Source: Bosea sp. 685 (GTDB lineage Bacteria > Pseudomonadota > Alphaproteobacteria > Rhizobiales > Beijerinckiaceae). Taken from it: a stretch of DNA of 64,000 nt. Made by a program: the position numbers and the translations under genes. Shown piece after piece: positions 44,131 to 50,845 of the stretch. The stretch lies in contig NZ_CP134779.1 in assembly GCF_031884435.1 (NCBI RefSeq), positions 2,976,001-3,040,000 on the forward strand, written 5' to 3'. Numbering within the stretch: position 1 is the first letter of the stretch; every line of letters begins with the position of its first letter. Under the pieces are notes generated by a model, which saw only the letters and a list, made by a program, of their open reading frames with translations, was not told where the DNA came from and made no database searches.

Positions 44131-44236
44131 CTAGAGCGATTTCCGATCCAATTGGATCGTTCAGTGGCTCTAGCCCTTTGTCTTGTCGCGTTTTCTTCAC
44201 GCGAACCGGTGTCCACTTCGCTTGAAAACGCTCTAG
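44131..44236. repeat. Dispersed palindromic repeat element between aapJ1 and aapQ
   Basis: Bounded by CTAGAGCG (44131) and CGCTCTAG (44229-44236). Contains GATCCAATTGGATC, then CGCGTTTTCTTCACGCG and CTTGAAAACG. The same blocks occur, in the same order or complementary, at 2271 and 57191, and in part at 50391. Within the aap transcript it would fold into a strong hairpin between the binding-protein and permease genes. Confidence 0.88.
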
Positions 44237-44242
44237 AGCGCC

Positions 44243-45265
44243 TCAACGGATCGGCGGCGCGTATTGCAACCCCCCTTTGGTCCAGAGCGCGTTCTGACCA
44301 CGTGCGATCTTCAGCGGCGAGCCCGCTCCGACATTCTTCTCGAAAACCTCGCCATAGTTCCCGACAAGCTTGACGATGCGATAAGCCCAATCATTGCTCA
44401 AGCCCATCGGCTCGCCGAATTTGCCCTCGGTGCCGACGAAGCGCTTGATCTCAGGGTTCTCCGATTTCAGCATCTCGTCGATATTGGCCTTGGTGATGCC
44501 GAGCTCCTCGGCGTTCAACATCGCGTTATGCGTCCATTTGACGATGTCGAGCCAGTTGTCGTCACCATGGCGAACGACGGGCCCAAGCGGCTCCTTCGAG
44601 ATGATCTCGGGCAGCACGATATGGTCCGCCGGAACCTGAAGCTTCAGGCGCTCGGCGTAAAGACCCGAGGAGTCCGTGGTGAAGGCGTCACAACGGCCGG
44701 ATTCATAGGCCTTGATCGTCTCGTCGCCGCCGCTGAAGGCCACGACCTCGTACTTCATCTTGTTGGCGCGGAAGAAGTCGGCGAGGTTCAGCTCGGTGGT
44801 CGTGCCTTGCGCGACGCAGACCGAGGCGCCGGCGAGCTTGAGCGCGGAATCGATGCCGAGCTTCTTGTGGACCATGAAGCCCTGGCCGTCGAAATAATTG
44901 ATCCCAGCGAAATTGAGGCCAAGCGAGGTGTCGCGCGACAAGGTCCAGGTCGTGGTGCGCGAGAGCAGATCGACCTCGCCGGCCTGCAGCGCCGTGAAGC
45001 GATCCTTCGACGAGAGCGGCACGAACTTGACCTTCTGCGGGTCGTTGAAGATCGCGGCCGCCAAGGCGCGGCAAAGGTCGACGTCGATACCGGTATAATT
45101 GCCCTGCGCATCGGGCATCGCGAAACCGGCGAGCCCTGGGCTCGTGCCGCATGTGACGACGCCCCTCGCCTTGATCTGCGGAAGCAACCCTGTCTGGGCC
45201 TGGGCAAAACCCGCACCGAGAGCGAGCGATGCGAGCACCAGTGTGGTTGTGACGGTTTTTTTCAT
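44243..45265 (-). CDS. aapJ: General L-amino-acid ABC transporter substrate-binding protein AapJ, copy 1
   Basis: 340 aa from the ATG at 45265 (MKKTVTTTLVLASLALGAGF), preceded by AGGGGAACGCA; Sec signal ends near AQAQ. Family 3 (AapJ/BztA) periplasmic receptor: ARGVVTCGTSPGLAGFAMPDAQGN, IDVDLCRALAAAIFND, SSKDRFTALQAGEVDLLSRTTTW, and the conserved C-terminus GGLQYAPPIR. It is by eye nearly 90% identical to copy 2 and clearly more distant from copies 3 and 4. Nearest to the permease genes. A -24/-12-type promoter (45315) and a perfect hairpin (45277-45310) lie directly upstream, so it may be expressed independently of the other copies. Confidence 0.95.
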   Translation of the reverse strand: MKKTVTTTLVLASLALGAGFAQAQTGLLPQIKARGVVTCGTSPGLAGFAMPDAQGNYTGIDVDLCRALAAAIFNDPQKVKFVPLSSKDRFTALQAGEVDLLSRTTTWTLSRDTSLGLNFAGINYFDGQGFMVHKKLGIDSALKLAGASVCVAQGTTTELNLADFFRANKMKYEVVAFSGGDETIKAYESGRCDAFTTDSSGLYAERLKLQVPADHIVLPEIISKEPLGPVVRHGDDNWLDIVKWTHNAMLNAEELGITKANIDEMLKSENPEIKRFVGTEGKFGEPMGLSNDWAYRIVKLVGNYGEVFEKNVGAGSPLKIARGQNALWTKGGLQYAPPIR

Positions 45266-45276
45266 TGCGTTCCCCT

Positions 45277-45310
45277 GTTTTAGGTGCGGGCTTACGCCCG
45301 CACCTAAAAC
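45277..45310 (-). promoter_or_regulatory. Perfect 15-base inverted repeat in the aapJ1 leader
   Basis: GTTTTAGGTGCGGGC (45277-45291), loop TTAC, GCCCGCACCTAAAAC (45296-45310). It ends 11 bases before the aapJ1 start codon, just ahead of the ribosome binding site AGGGG. If transcription starts about 12 bases after the -12 element of the upstream site, the RNA would begin at about 45304 inside the arm and fold with its 5' end nearly flush. Could stabilise the mRNA, or be an operator. Confidence 0.75.
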
Positions 45311-45314
45311 GCTT

Positions 45315-45330
45315 AGCAAGTCCCGGACCA
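45315..45330 (-). promoter_or_regulatory. Candidate sigma-54 (RpoN) promoter of aapJ1
   Basis: Minus strand TGGTCCGGGACTTGCT against the consensus TGGCACG-N4-TTGC(A/T): the GG and GC dinucleotides are at exact spacing, with two mismatches (TC for CA at positions 4-5). The identical 16 bases occur upstream of aapJ2. Known rhizobial aap operons respond to nitrogen status, which fits. Confidence 0.7.
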
Positions 45331-45414
45331 TGCGCTTTCGATGCGTAACGGACGGCGCGGGGCCGGGATCGATACGGCGCCGGCACGGAGCCGACGCCGA
45401 TCGCTCGCGATGCT

Positions 45415-46437
45415 TCAGCGGATCGGCGGAGCGTATTGCAGCCCACCCTTGGTCCAGAGCGCGTTCTGGCCGCGCGCGATCTTCAGGAGCGAGCCGCCGC
45501 CGACGTTCCGCTCGAAGGATTCGCCGTAATTGCCGACCAGCTTGATGATCCGGTAGGCCCAGTCATTCGTCAGGCCCATCGGCTCACCGAACTTGCCCTC
45601 GGTGCCGACGAAGCGCTTGATCTCCGGATTGTCGGATTTCAGCATCTCATCGACATTGGCCTGGGTGATGCCGAGTTCCTCGGCGTTCAGCATGGCGTTA
45701 TGCGTCCATTTGACGATATCGAGCCAGTTGTCGTCGCCATGGCGCACCGCCGGTCCAAGCGGCTCCTTCGAGATGATCTCGGGCAGCACGATATGGTCGG
45801 CCGGAACCGAGAGCTTCAGACGCTCGGCATAGAGGCCCGAGGCATCGGTGGTGAAGGCATCGCAGCGGCCGGATTCATAAGCCTTGATCGTCTCATCCGC
45901 GGACGCGAAGGCGACGACCTCGTACTTCATCTTGTTGGCGCGGAAGAAGTCGGCGAGGTTCAGCTCCGTCGTGGTGCCCTGTTGCGTGCAGACCGAGGCG
46001 CCAGCCAGCTTCAGCGCGGAATCGACGCCGAGCTTCTTGCGGACCATGAAGCCCTGGCCGTCATAATAGTTGATGCCCGCGAAGTTGAGGCCCAGCGAGG
46101 TGTCGCGCGACAGCGTCCAGGTGGTGTTGCGCGAGAGCAGATCGACCTCGCCCGACTGCAGCGCCGTGAAACGATCCTTCGACGAGAGCGGAATGTATTT
46201 GACTTTGCTGGTGTCGTTGAAAATGGCCGCAGCGAGGCCTTTGCAGAGATCGACGTCGAGGCCGCTCCAGACGCCCTGCGCGTCGGGGATGCCGAAGCCG
46301 GCAAGGCCGGGACCGACGCCGCAGGTGACGACACCTTTGCTCTTGATCTGACCGAGTGTGCCGGTCTGCGCTTGCGCTCCGCCGATGCAAGCCGTGGTTG
46401 CTGCCGCGACGATCGCGGCGGCGAAAAATTTATTCAT
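45415..46437 (-). CDS. aapJ: General L-amino-acid ABC transporter substrate-binding protein AapJ, copy 2
   Basis: 340 aa from the ATG at 46437 (MNKFFAAAIVAAATTACIGG), preceded by AGGGGAAACAACC; signal ends near AQAQ. Same architecture as copy 1: KGVVTCGVGPGLAGFGIPDAQG, LDVDLCKGLAAAIFND, ALQSGEVDLLSRNTTWTLSRDTSLG, ending GGLQYAPPIR. Differences from copy 1 are scattered and conservative; the binding-site region around DNWLDIVKWTHNAMLNAEELG is shared, so their ligand ranges are probably similar. Upstream are an identical -24/-12-type site and a 19-base hairpin. The open frame extends far upstream through a repeat but without resemblance. Confidence 0.95.
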   Translation of the reverse strand: MNKFFAAAIVAAATTACIGGAQAQTGTLGQIKSKGVVTCGVGPGLAGFGIPDAQGVWSGLDVDLCKGLAAAIFNDTSKVKYIPLSSKDRFTALQSGEVDLLSRNTTWTLSRDTSLGLNFAGINYYDGQGFMVRKKLGVDSALKLAGASVCTQQGTTTELNLADFFRANKMKYEVVAFASADETIKAYESGRCDAFTTDASGLYAERLKLSVPADHIVLPEIISKEPLGPAVRHGDDNWLDIVKWTHNAMLNAEELGITQANVDEMLKSDNPEIKRFVGTEGKFGEPMGLTNDWAYRIIKLVGNYGESFERNVGGGSLLKIARGQNALWTKGGLQYAPPIR

Positions 46438-46457
46438 GGTTGTTTCCCCTGTTGGCG

Positions 46458-46476
46458 GAACGGGTTCTTCCCGTTC
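46458..46476 (-). promoter_or_regulatory. Hairpin in the aapJ2 leader
   Basis: GAACGGG - TTCTT - CCCGTTC, perfect 7-base arms, between the -24/-12-type site (46487-46502) and the AGGGGAAAC ribosome binding site. The start site predicted from the promoter is about 46476, exactly the hairpin edge, so the mRNA would begin with this stem-loop. Confidence 0.7.
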
Positions 46477-46486
46477 TCGAAATGCT

Positions 46487-46502
46487 AGCAAGTCCCGGAC
46501 CA
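46487..46502 (-). promoter_or_regulatory. Candidate sigma-54 (RpoN) promoter of aapJ2
   Basis: Minus strand TGGTCCGGGACTTGCT, identical over 16 bases to the site before aapJ1 while the surrounding sequence has diverged. Exact GG/GC spacing of the -24/-12 class. Upstream activator (NtrC-type) sites were not identified. Confidence 0.7.
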
Positions 46503-46600
46503 AGCGATCCTCGCCCGGTATCCTCCCCTCCTTCCCCCACAAAATAAAGCCGTCGCGACCAAACCGCGAACGGAGCGCCGGCAGAACCGACGCTCCGCTT

Positions 46601-46716
46601 AGAGCATTGCGCGAAAAAGTGGGCACCGGTTTTTCGCAAGAGCAATGCTCTAAACTTTTAGAATCGATCACGTTTTTCGCATTCGGACGGAATCGTCCGA
46701 ATGCGACGTGATCTAG
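46601..46716. repeat. Composite palindromic repeat after aapJ3
   Basis: First half AGAGCATTGC...GCGAAAAA...ACCGGTTTTTCGC...GCAATGCTCT, second half GATCACGTTTTTCGCATTCGGACGG...CCGTCCGAATGCGACGTGATC-like pairing; both are strong hairpins. Shares halves with 11354-11429 and the core with 38477-38527. It ends 4 bases from the aapJ3 stop codon, between copies 3 and 2. Confidence 0.85.
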
Positions 46717-46720
46717 ACGA

Positions 46721-47743
46721 TCAACGGACCGGAGGAGCGTATTGCAATCCCCCGTTGGTCCACAGCGCATTCTTTCCACGGGCAATTTTGAGCACGGAAC
46801 CGGCGCCGACATTGCGCTCGAACGCCTCGCCGTAATTGCCGACCAGCTTGATGGCCCGGTAGGCCCAGTCATTGCTCAGGCCGACGCCTTCGCCGAACTT
46901 GCCCTCGACACCGAGCAGGCGCCGGATCTCGGGGTTGGTCGATTTGAGCATCTCGTCGACATTGCCCTTGGTGACGCCGAACTCCTCCGCGTTCAGCATC
47001 GCGAAATGCGTCCATTTCACCAGATTGATCCACTGCATGTCGCTGCTGCGGACGACCGGACCGAGCGGCTCCTTGGAGATGATTTCGGGGAGGACGACGG
47101 CATCCTCAGGCGCGGTCAGCTTCAAGCGCAGAGCGTAGAGCGCGGAGGAATCGTCGGTCAGCGCATCACAGCGCCCGGATTCGAAGGCCTTGATCGCCTC
47201 GTCACCCTTGTCGAAGGCAACGACCTCGTACTTGATCTTGTTGGCACGGAAGAAGTCCGCGACGTTCAACTCGGTCGTTGTGCCCTGCTGCAGGCAGATC
47301 GACGCGCCATCGAGCTTCAGGGCGGATTGGACGGCGAGCTTCTTCTGAACCAGGAAGGCCTGGCCGTCATAATAGTTCACGGTCGAGAAGCTCAAGCCGA
47401 GCGCCGTGTCGCGCCCCATCGTCCAGGTGCTCGTCCGCGACAGCAGATCGACCTCGCCTGACTGAAGCGCGGTGAAGCGGTCCTTCGACGACAGCGGAAC
47501 GAACTTGACCTTGCTGGCATCGTTGAAGATCTCGGCCGCGACGGCACGGCACAGATCGACATCGAGGCCAACCCAGTTTCCTTGCGCATCCGGGATGCCG
47601 AAGCCGGCCAGGCCCGGGCTGACGCCGCAAATGAGTTCGCCGCGGTTCTTGACCGTTGCGAGCGTGGAGGTCTGGGCCTGGGCGTGTTCCACGCCAGGAA
47701 GGAATGCGGCAAGCGCGAGCGCCGCGACGAGCAATCGTTTCAT
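46721..47743 (-). CDS. aapJ: General L-amino-acid ABC transporter substrate-binding protein AapJ, copy 3
   Basis: 340 aa, ATG at 47743 (MKRLLVAALALAAFLPGVEHAQAQ), with TAGGGGACTACC upstream. Same fold and termini (SPGLAGFGIPDAQGN; GGLQYAPPVR) but the most divergent copy in the ligand-facing parts: LSFSTVNYYDGQAFLVQKKL for the LNFAG...GFMV pattern of copies 1-2, EVVAFDKGDEAIKAFESGRCDALTDDSSALYALRLKL, and SSDMQWINLVKWTHFAMLNAEEFG. This suggests altered substrate preference. It has the leader hairpin but no clear -24/-12 site. A palindromic repeat directly follows its stop. Confidence 0.95.
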   Translation of the reverse strand: MKRLLVAALALAAFLPGVEHAQAQTSTLATVKNRGELICGVSPGLAGFGIPDAQGNWVGLDVDLCRAVAAEIFNDASKVKFVPLSSKDRFTALQSGEVDLLSRTSTWTMGRDTALGLSFSTVNYYDGQAFLVQKKLAVQSALKLDGASICLQQGTTTELNVADFFRANKIKYEVVAFDKGDEAIKAFESGRCDALTDDSSALYALRLKLTAPEDAVVLPEIISKEPLGPVVRSSDMQWINLVKWTHFAMLNAEEFGVTKGNVDEMLKSTNPEIRRLLGVEGKFGEGVGLSNDWAYRAIKLVGNYGEAFERNVGAGSVLKIARGKNALWTNGGLQYAPPVR

Positions 47744-47759
47744 GGTAGTCCCCTATCCG

Positions 47760-47776
47760 GAGCGGTTCATCCGCTC
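47760..47776 (-). promoter_or_regulatory. Hairpin in the aapJ3 leader
   Basis: GAGCGG - TTCAT - CCGCTC, perfect 6-base arms, placed just before the GGGG ribosome binding site as in copies 1 and 2 although the sequence differs. No matching sigma-54-type site at the equivalent upstream position. Confidence 0.6.
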
Positions 47777-47849
47777 TCGCGTATTCTGAGCGCCCAGAGC
47801 CGCATATTCTGCGGTTTATGAGGACCTATTCGGCATGGGCGTAAGCAGC

Positions 47850-47877
47850 CCGGGCGCCGAACAATGTCGGCGCCCGG
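47850..47877 (-). terminator. Hairpin between aapJ4 and aapJ3, terminator-like without U tract
   Basis: CCGGGCGCCGA (47850-47860), loop ACAATG, TCGGCGCCCGG (47867-47877), perfect 11-base arms, starting 13 bases after the aapJ4 stop. The minus strand lacks a following T run, so mRNA 3'-end stabilisation or partial attenuation is likelier than strict termination. Confidence 0.65.
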
Positions 47878-47890
47878 ATTTGGTTTGATC

Positions 47891-48916
47891 TTAGCGAACC
47901 GGCGGGGCGTATTGCAGGCCGCCCTTGGTCCAGAGTCCATTCTGGCCGCGCGCGATCTTCAGCAGCGAGCCCTGGCCGACGTTTTTCTCGAAGGATTCGC
48001 CGTAATTGCCGACCAGCTTGACGATGCGGTAGGCCCAATCGGCGGTGAGGCCGATGCCTTCGCCGAACTTGCCCTCGACGCCGAGCAGACGCTTGATCTC
48101 GGGATTGGGCGACTTCAGCATCTCGTCGACATTGGCCTTGGTCACGCCGAGTTCCTCGGCGTTCAGCATGGCGTAGTGCACCCACTTCACCAGGTTGAAC
48201 CACTGCGCGTCGGTGTTGCGGACGGACGGGCCGAGCGGCTCCTTGGAGATGATCTCGGGCAGGACCATGTGATCGTCCGGCGCCGTCAGCTTCAGGCGCT
48301 CGGCATAGAGGCCCGAGGCGTCGGTGGTGAAGGCATCGCAGCGGCCGGCGTCATAGGCCTTGACCGTCTCGTCGGAGGAGGCGAAGGCGACGACTTCGTA
48401 TTTCAGGTTGTTGGCGCGGAAGAAGTCGGCCAGATTCAGCTCGGTCGTGGTGCCCTGCTGAGTGCAGACCGAGGCGCCCGAAAGCTGCAGCGCCGAGGTG
48501 ACGCCGAGCTTCTTGCGGACCATGAAGCCCTGGCCGTCATAGTAGTTCACGCCGGTGAAGAGCAGGCCGAGCGCGCTGTCACGCGACATCGTCCAGGTCG
48601 AGTTGCGGACGAGCAGATCGACCTCGCCCGACTGCAGCGCGGTGAAGCGATCCTTCGCCGAAAGCGGGATGAACTTCACCTTGGCCGGGTCATTGAAGAT
48701 CGCCGCGGCGACGGCACGGCAGTAATCGACATCGAGGCCGACCCAGTTGCCCTGGGCATCCGGCACACCGAAGCCGGCGAGACCGGTGTTGGAGCCGCAG
48801 TTGAGGATGTTACGCGACTTGACCTGGGCCAAGGTCGCAGGCGCCTGCGCCGAAACCGCTGTCGCGGTGACCGCGAGCCCAAGCCCTGCGATCGCGGCTG
48901 CCAAAAATTTCTTCAT
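47891..48916 (-). CDS. aapJ: General L-amino-acid ABC transporter substrate-binding protein AapJ, copy 4
   Basis: 341 aa from the ATG at 48916 (MKKFLAAAIAGLGLAVTATAVSAQ); an in-frame ATG five codons upstream is possible, but GGGAGAGAG within it is the probable ribosome binding site for 48916. Family core intact: NCGSNTGLAGFGVPDAQGN, LDVDYCRAVAAAIFNDPAKVKF, LQSGEVDLLVRNSTWTMSRDSALG, ending GGLQYAPPVR. Ligand-region changes (LLVRNSTW for LLSRTTTW; NTDAQWFNLVKWVHYAMLNAEELG) set it apart from copies 1-2. First gene of the locus, divergent from metC, so the principal promoter of the run probably lies upstream. Confidence 0.95.
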   Translation of the reverse strand: MKKFLAAAIAGLGLAVTATAVSAQAPATLAQVKSRNILNCGSNTGLAGFGVPDAQGNWVGLDVDYCRAVAAAIFNDPAKVKFIPLSAKDRFTALQSGEVDLLVRNSTWTMSRDSALGLLFTGVNYYDGQGFMVRKKLGVTSALQLSGASVCTQQGTTTELNLADFFRANNLKYEVVAFASSDETVKAYDAGRCDAFTTDASGLYAERLKLTAPDDHMVLPEIISKEPLGPSVRNTDAQWFNLVKWVHYAMLNAEELGVTKANVDEMLKSPNPEIKRLLGVEGKFGEGIGLTADWAYRIVKLVGNYGESFEKNVGQGSLLKIARGQNGLWTKGGLQYAPPVR

Positions 48917-48981
48917 TACACTCTCTCCCATTGAGGTCTCCTGTCCGGCCGGGCCGGCAGGCCGTCATCGGCTTCGCCGCT

Positions 48982-48997
48982 TGCAGGCGTTTTGCCC
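48982..48997 (-). promoter_or_regulatory. Weak sigma-54-type site upstream of aapJ4
   Basis: Minus strand GGGCAAAACGCCTGCA; GG and GC are at the exact -24/-12 spacing, with four mismatches to the consensus. It lies 66 bases before the aapJ4 start. Weaker than the copy 1 and copy 2 sites and could be coincidental. Confidence 0.35.
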
Positions 48998-49173
48998 GCT
49001 CTGATTGCACAGGAATTAAGCGGCGTCCCCAAAGTCGATTGCCAGAGACGCTCATGAGCGTCAAGCAACGGCCCATATCCGGCACGCCTCTTTCCCGCCC
49101 TCGCATCACATGCAAGTTTCCGGGGGTGGTCAAGCCTGACCCGGAACCAGAGAACGGCCTTGCGATTCCATCC

Positions 49174-50364
49174 ATGAAAAAGCTGTCCCCGCCTGACTTC
49201 GCGCGCCTGCGCGAGAAGACCCGCCTCGTCCTTGCAGGCCGCGATCCGGCCGATAGCTATGGTTTCGTCAATCCCGCGATCGTGCGCGGCTCGACGGTAA
49301 TCTATCCCAATATGGAGGATTTCCTCGCCCGGAAGTCGCGCTACACCTACGGCACGCAGGGCAATCCGACGATCGATGCGCTGATCGCGGCGCTGAACAC
49401 CATGGAAGGCGGCGCGGGCGTCGTCGTCTGCCCCTCAGGCCTGCTCGCCTGCACCTTACCGATGCTGGCGGTGCTCTCGGCCGGCGATCACCTTCTGGTG
49501 ACGGACAGCGTCTACCGGCCGACGCGCAACTTCTGCGACAAGATGCTGCCGCGCCTGGGCATCGAGGTCAGCTATTACGATCCGGCCGTCGGCGGCGATA
49601 TCGCAAAGCTGTTCAAGCCGAACACCAAGGCTGTCTGGACCGAGGCGCCGGGCTCGCAGACCTTCGAGATGCAGGACATTCCGGCCATCGTGGAAGCCGC
49701 GCATGCCCGCGACGTGCTGGTGCTGATGGACAACACCTGGGCGACGCCGCTGTTCTTCGACAGCCACAAATTCGGCGTCGACATCTCGGTACAGGCCGGC
49801 ACGAAATATTATGCCGGACACTCCGACGTGCTGATCGGCACCGTCTCGGCGCGCACGCCCGAGCTCTACAAGCTGGTCCGGGACTGCTGGGAGACGCTCG
49901 GCGTCATCATCGCGCCCGAGGACGCCTTCCTGACGTTGCGCGGCATCCGCACCATGCATATTCGCTTGAAGGAGCAGATGCCGGCCGGCCTCGACATGGC
50001 GCAGTGGCTGAGCGAGCGCCCGGAAGTGGCGCGGGTGCTGCACCCAGCGCTGCCGAGCGATCCCGGCCACGCGCTCTGGAAGCGCGACTTCACCGGCGCC
50101 TCCTCGCTGTTCGCGATCGAGCTGAAGCCCGTGGCGATGAAGGCTGTCGGCGCCATGCTGGACGGCCTGACCCTGTTCGGCATGGGCGCGTCCTGGGGCG
50201 GCTATGAGAGCCTCGCCCTGCCCTTCGACTGCAAGCCCTATCGCACGGCGACGACGCCAAACTTCGCGGGGCCGACGATCCGCCTGCATATCGGGCTCGA
50301 AGACATCGAGGATCTGAAGGCCGATCTCGACGCCGGCTTTGCCCGGCTGCGCGCGGCGAGCTGA
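49174..50364 (+). CDS. metC: Cystathionine beta-lyase
   Basis: 396 aa from the ATG at 49174 (MKKLSPPDFARLREKTRLVL). PLP-dependent Cys/Met metabolism enzyme; the pattern VNPAIVRGSTVIYPNMEDF, RYTYGTQGNPTIDALIAALNTMEGGAGVVVCPSGLLA, WATPLFFDSHKFGVDISVQAGTKYYAGHSDVLIG (the PLP lysine is in GTKYYAGHSD) and GASWGGYESLALPFD are family hallmarks. Cleaves cystathionine to homocysteine in methionine synthesis; members often also cleave cystine. The open frame upstream overlaps the divergent aapJ4 promoter. A palindromic repeat follows the stop. Confidence 0.93.
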   Translation: MKKLSPPDFARLREKTRLVLAGRDPADSYGFVNPAIVRGSTVIYPNMEDFLARKSRYTYGTQGNPTIDALIAALNTMEGGAGVVVCPSGLLACTLPMLAVLSAGDHLLVTDSVYRPTRNFCDKMLPRLGIEVSYYDPAVGGDIAKLFKPNTKAVWTEAPGSQTFEMQDIPAIVEAAHARDVLVLMDNTWATPLFFDSHKFGVDISVQAGTKYYAGHSDVLIGTVSARTPELYKLVRDCWETLGVIIAPEDAFLTLRGIRTMHIRLKEQMPAGLDMAQWLSERPEVARVLHPALPSDPGHALWKRDFTGASSLFAIELKPVAMKAVGAMLDGLTLFGMGASWGGYESLALPFDCKPYRTATTPNFAGPTIRLHIGLEDIEDLKADLDAGFARLRAAS

Positions 50365-50390
50365 GGGCCTGGCTCCGAGACCGTCGCTCT

Positions 50391-50492
50391 AGAGCATTTC
50401 CGCGTTTCTCCGAATCGCGGAAATGCTCTATCTCCTTGTATTATTGCATTTTCTTCACGAGAACCGGCGTCCGCTTCGCTCGAAAATGCTCT
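50391..50492. repeat. Dispersed palindromic repeat after metC
   Basis: AGAGCATTTCCGCGTTTCTCCGAATCGCGGAAATGCTCT forms a perfect long stem-loop, followed by TTGCATTTTCTTCACGAGAACCGGCGTCCGCTTCGCTCGAAAATGCTCT, similar to the right half of the copies at 44131 and 2271. The first part recurs at 34271. Lies between the convergent metC and LAB_N genes and could act as a terminator. Confidence 0.85.
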
Positions 50493-50506
50493 GGGTATCT
50501 GTCTCG

Positions 50507-50845
50507 TCAGCCCTTGGCGGCAGCCTTGCGCGCGGCGCGGTTGCGGAAGATCAGCATGAGATTGCGCACATAGATCACCACCGCCAGCGCCTGGCCCATG
50601 ATGATGATGGGTTCGCGTTTGACGATGCCGTAAACCAGCGTCATCGCGCCGCCGGCCATCGAAAAATACCAGAAGGAGAGCGGCATCACGGAGTTGCCCT
50701 CGCGCTCGCTGGCGAGCCATTGCACCAGGAAACGCGCCGTGAAGAGCAATTGCGCGATGATGCCGAAAGCGAGCCAGAAGTCGAACTTCAGCACGAAGAC
50801 GTCGTAGATATAGTCGGATACGGCATGGCCGATCGAGATGATCAT
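50507..50845 (-). CDS. Lipid A biosynthesis N-terminal (LAB_N) domain membrane protein
   Basis: 112 aa from the ATG at 50845, whose four bases overlap the preceding glycosyltransferase stop. Hydrophobic, three or four membrane helices: FDFWLAFGIIAQLLFTARFLVQWLASEREGNSVMPLSFWYFSMAGGAMTLVYGIVKREPIIIMGQALAVVIYVRNLMLIF, the LAB_N pattern (QWxxSExxxxSVxPxxFWxxS). Such stand-alone domains usually accompany DPM-type and ArnT-type genes, exactly as here. Role is probably as a small flippase/anchor for polyprenyl-linked sugars, which is inference. Last gene of a three-gene minus-strand unit. Confidence 0.88.
   Translation of the reverse strand: MIISIGHAVSDYIYDVFVLKFDFWLAFGIIAQLLFTARFLVQWLASEREGNSVMPLSFWYFSMAGGAMTLVYGIVKREPIIIMGQALAVVIYVRNLMLIFRNRAARKAAAKG

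Noticed and set aside
47787..47802. Possible sigma-54 site before aapJ3 (CGGCTCTGGGCGCTCA)
   Set aside because: GG is present but no TTGC at the required spacing.
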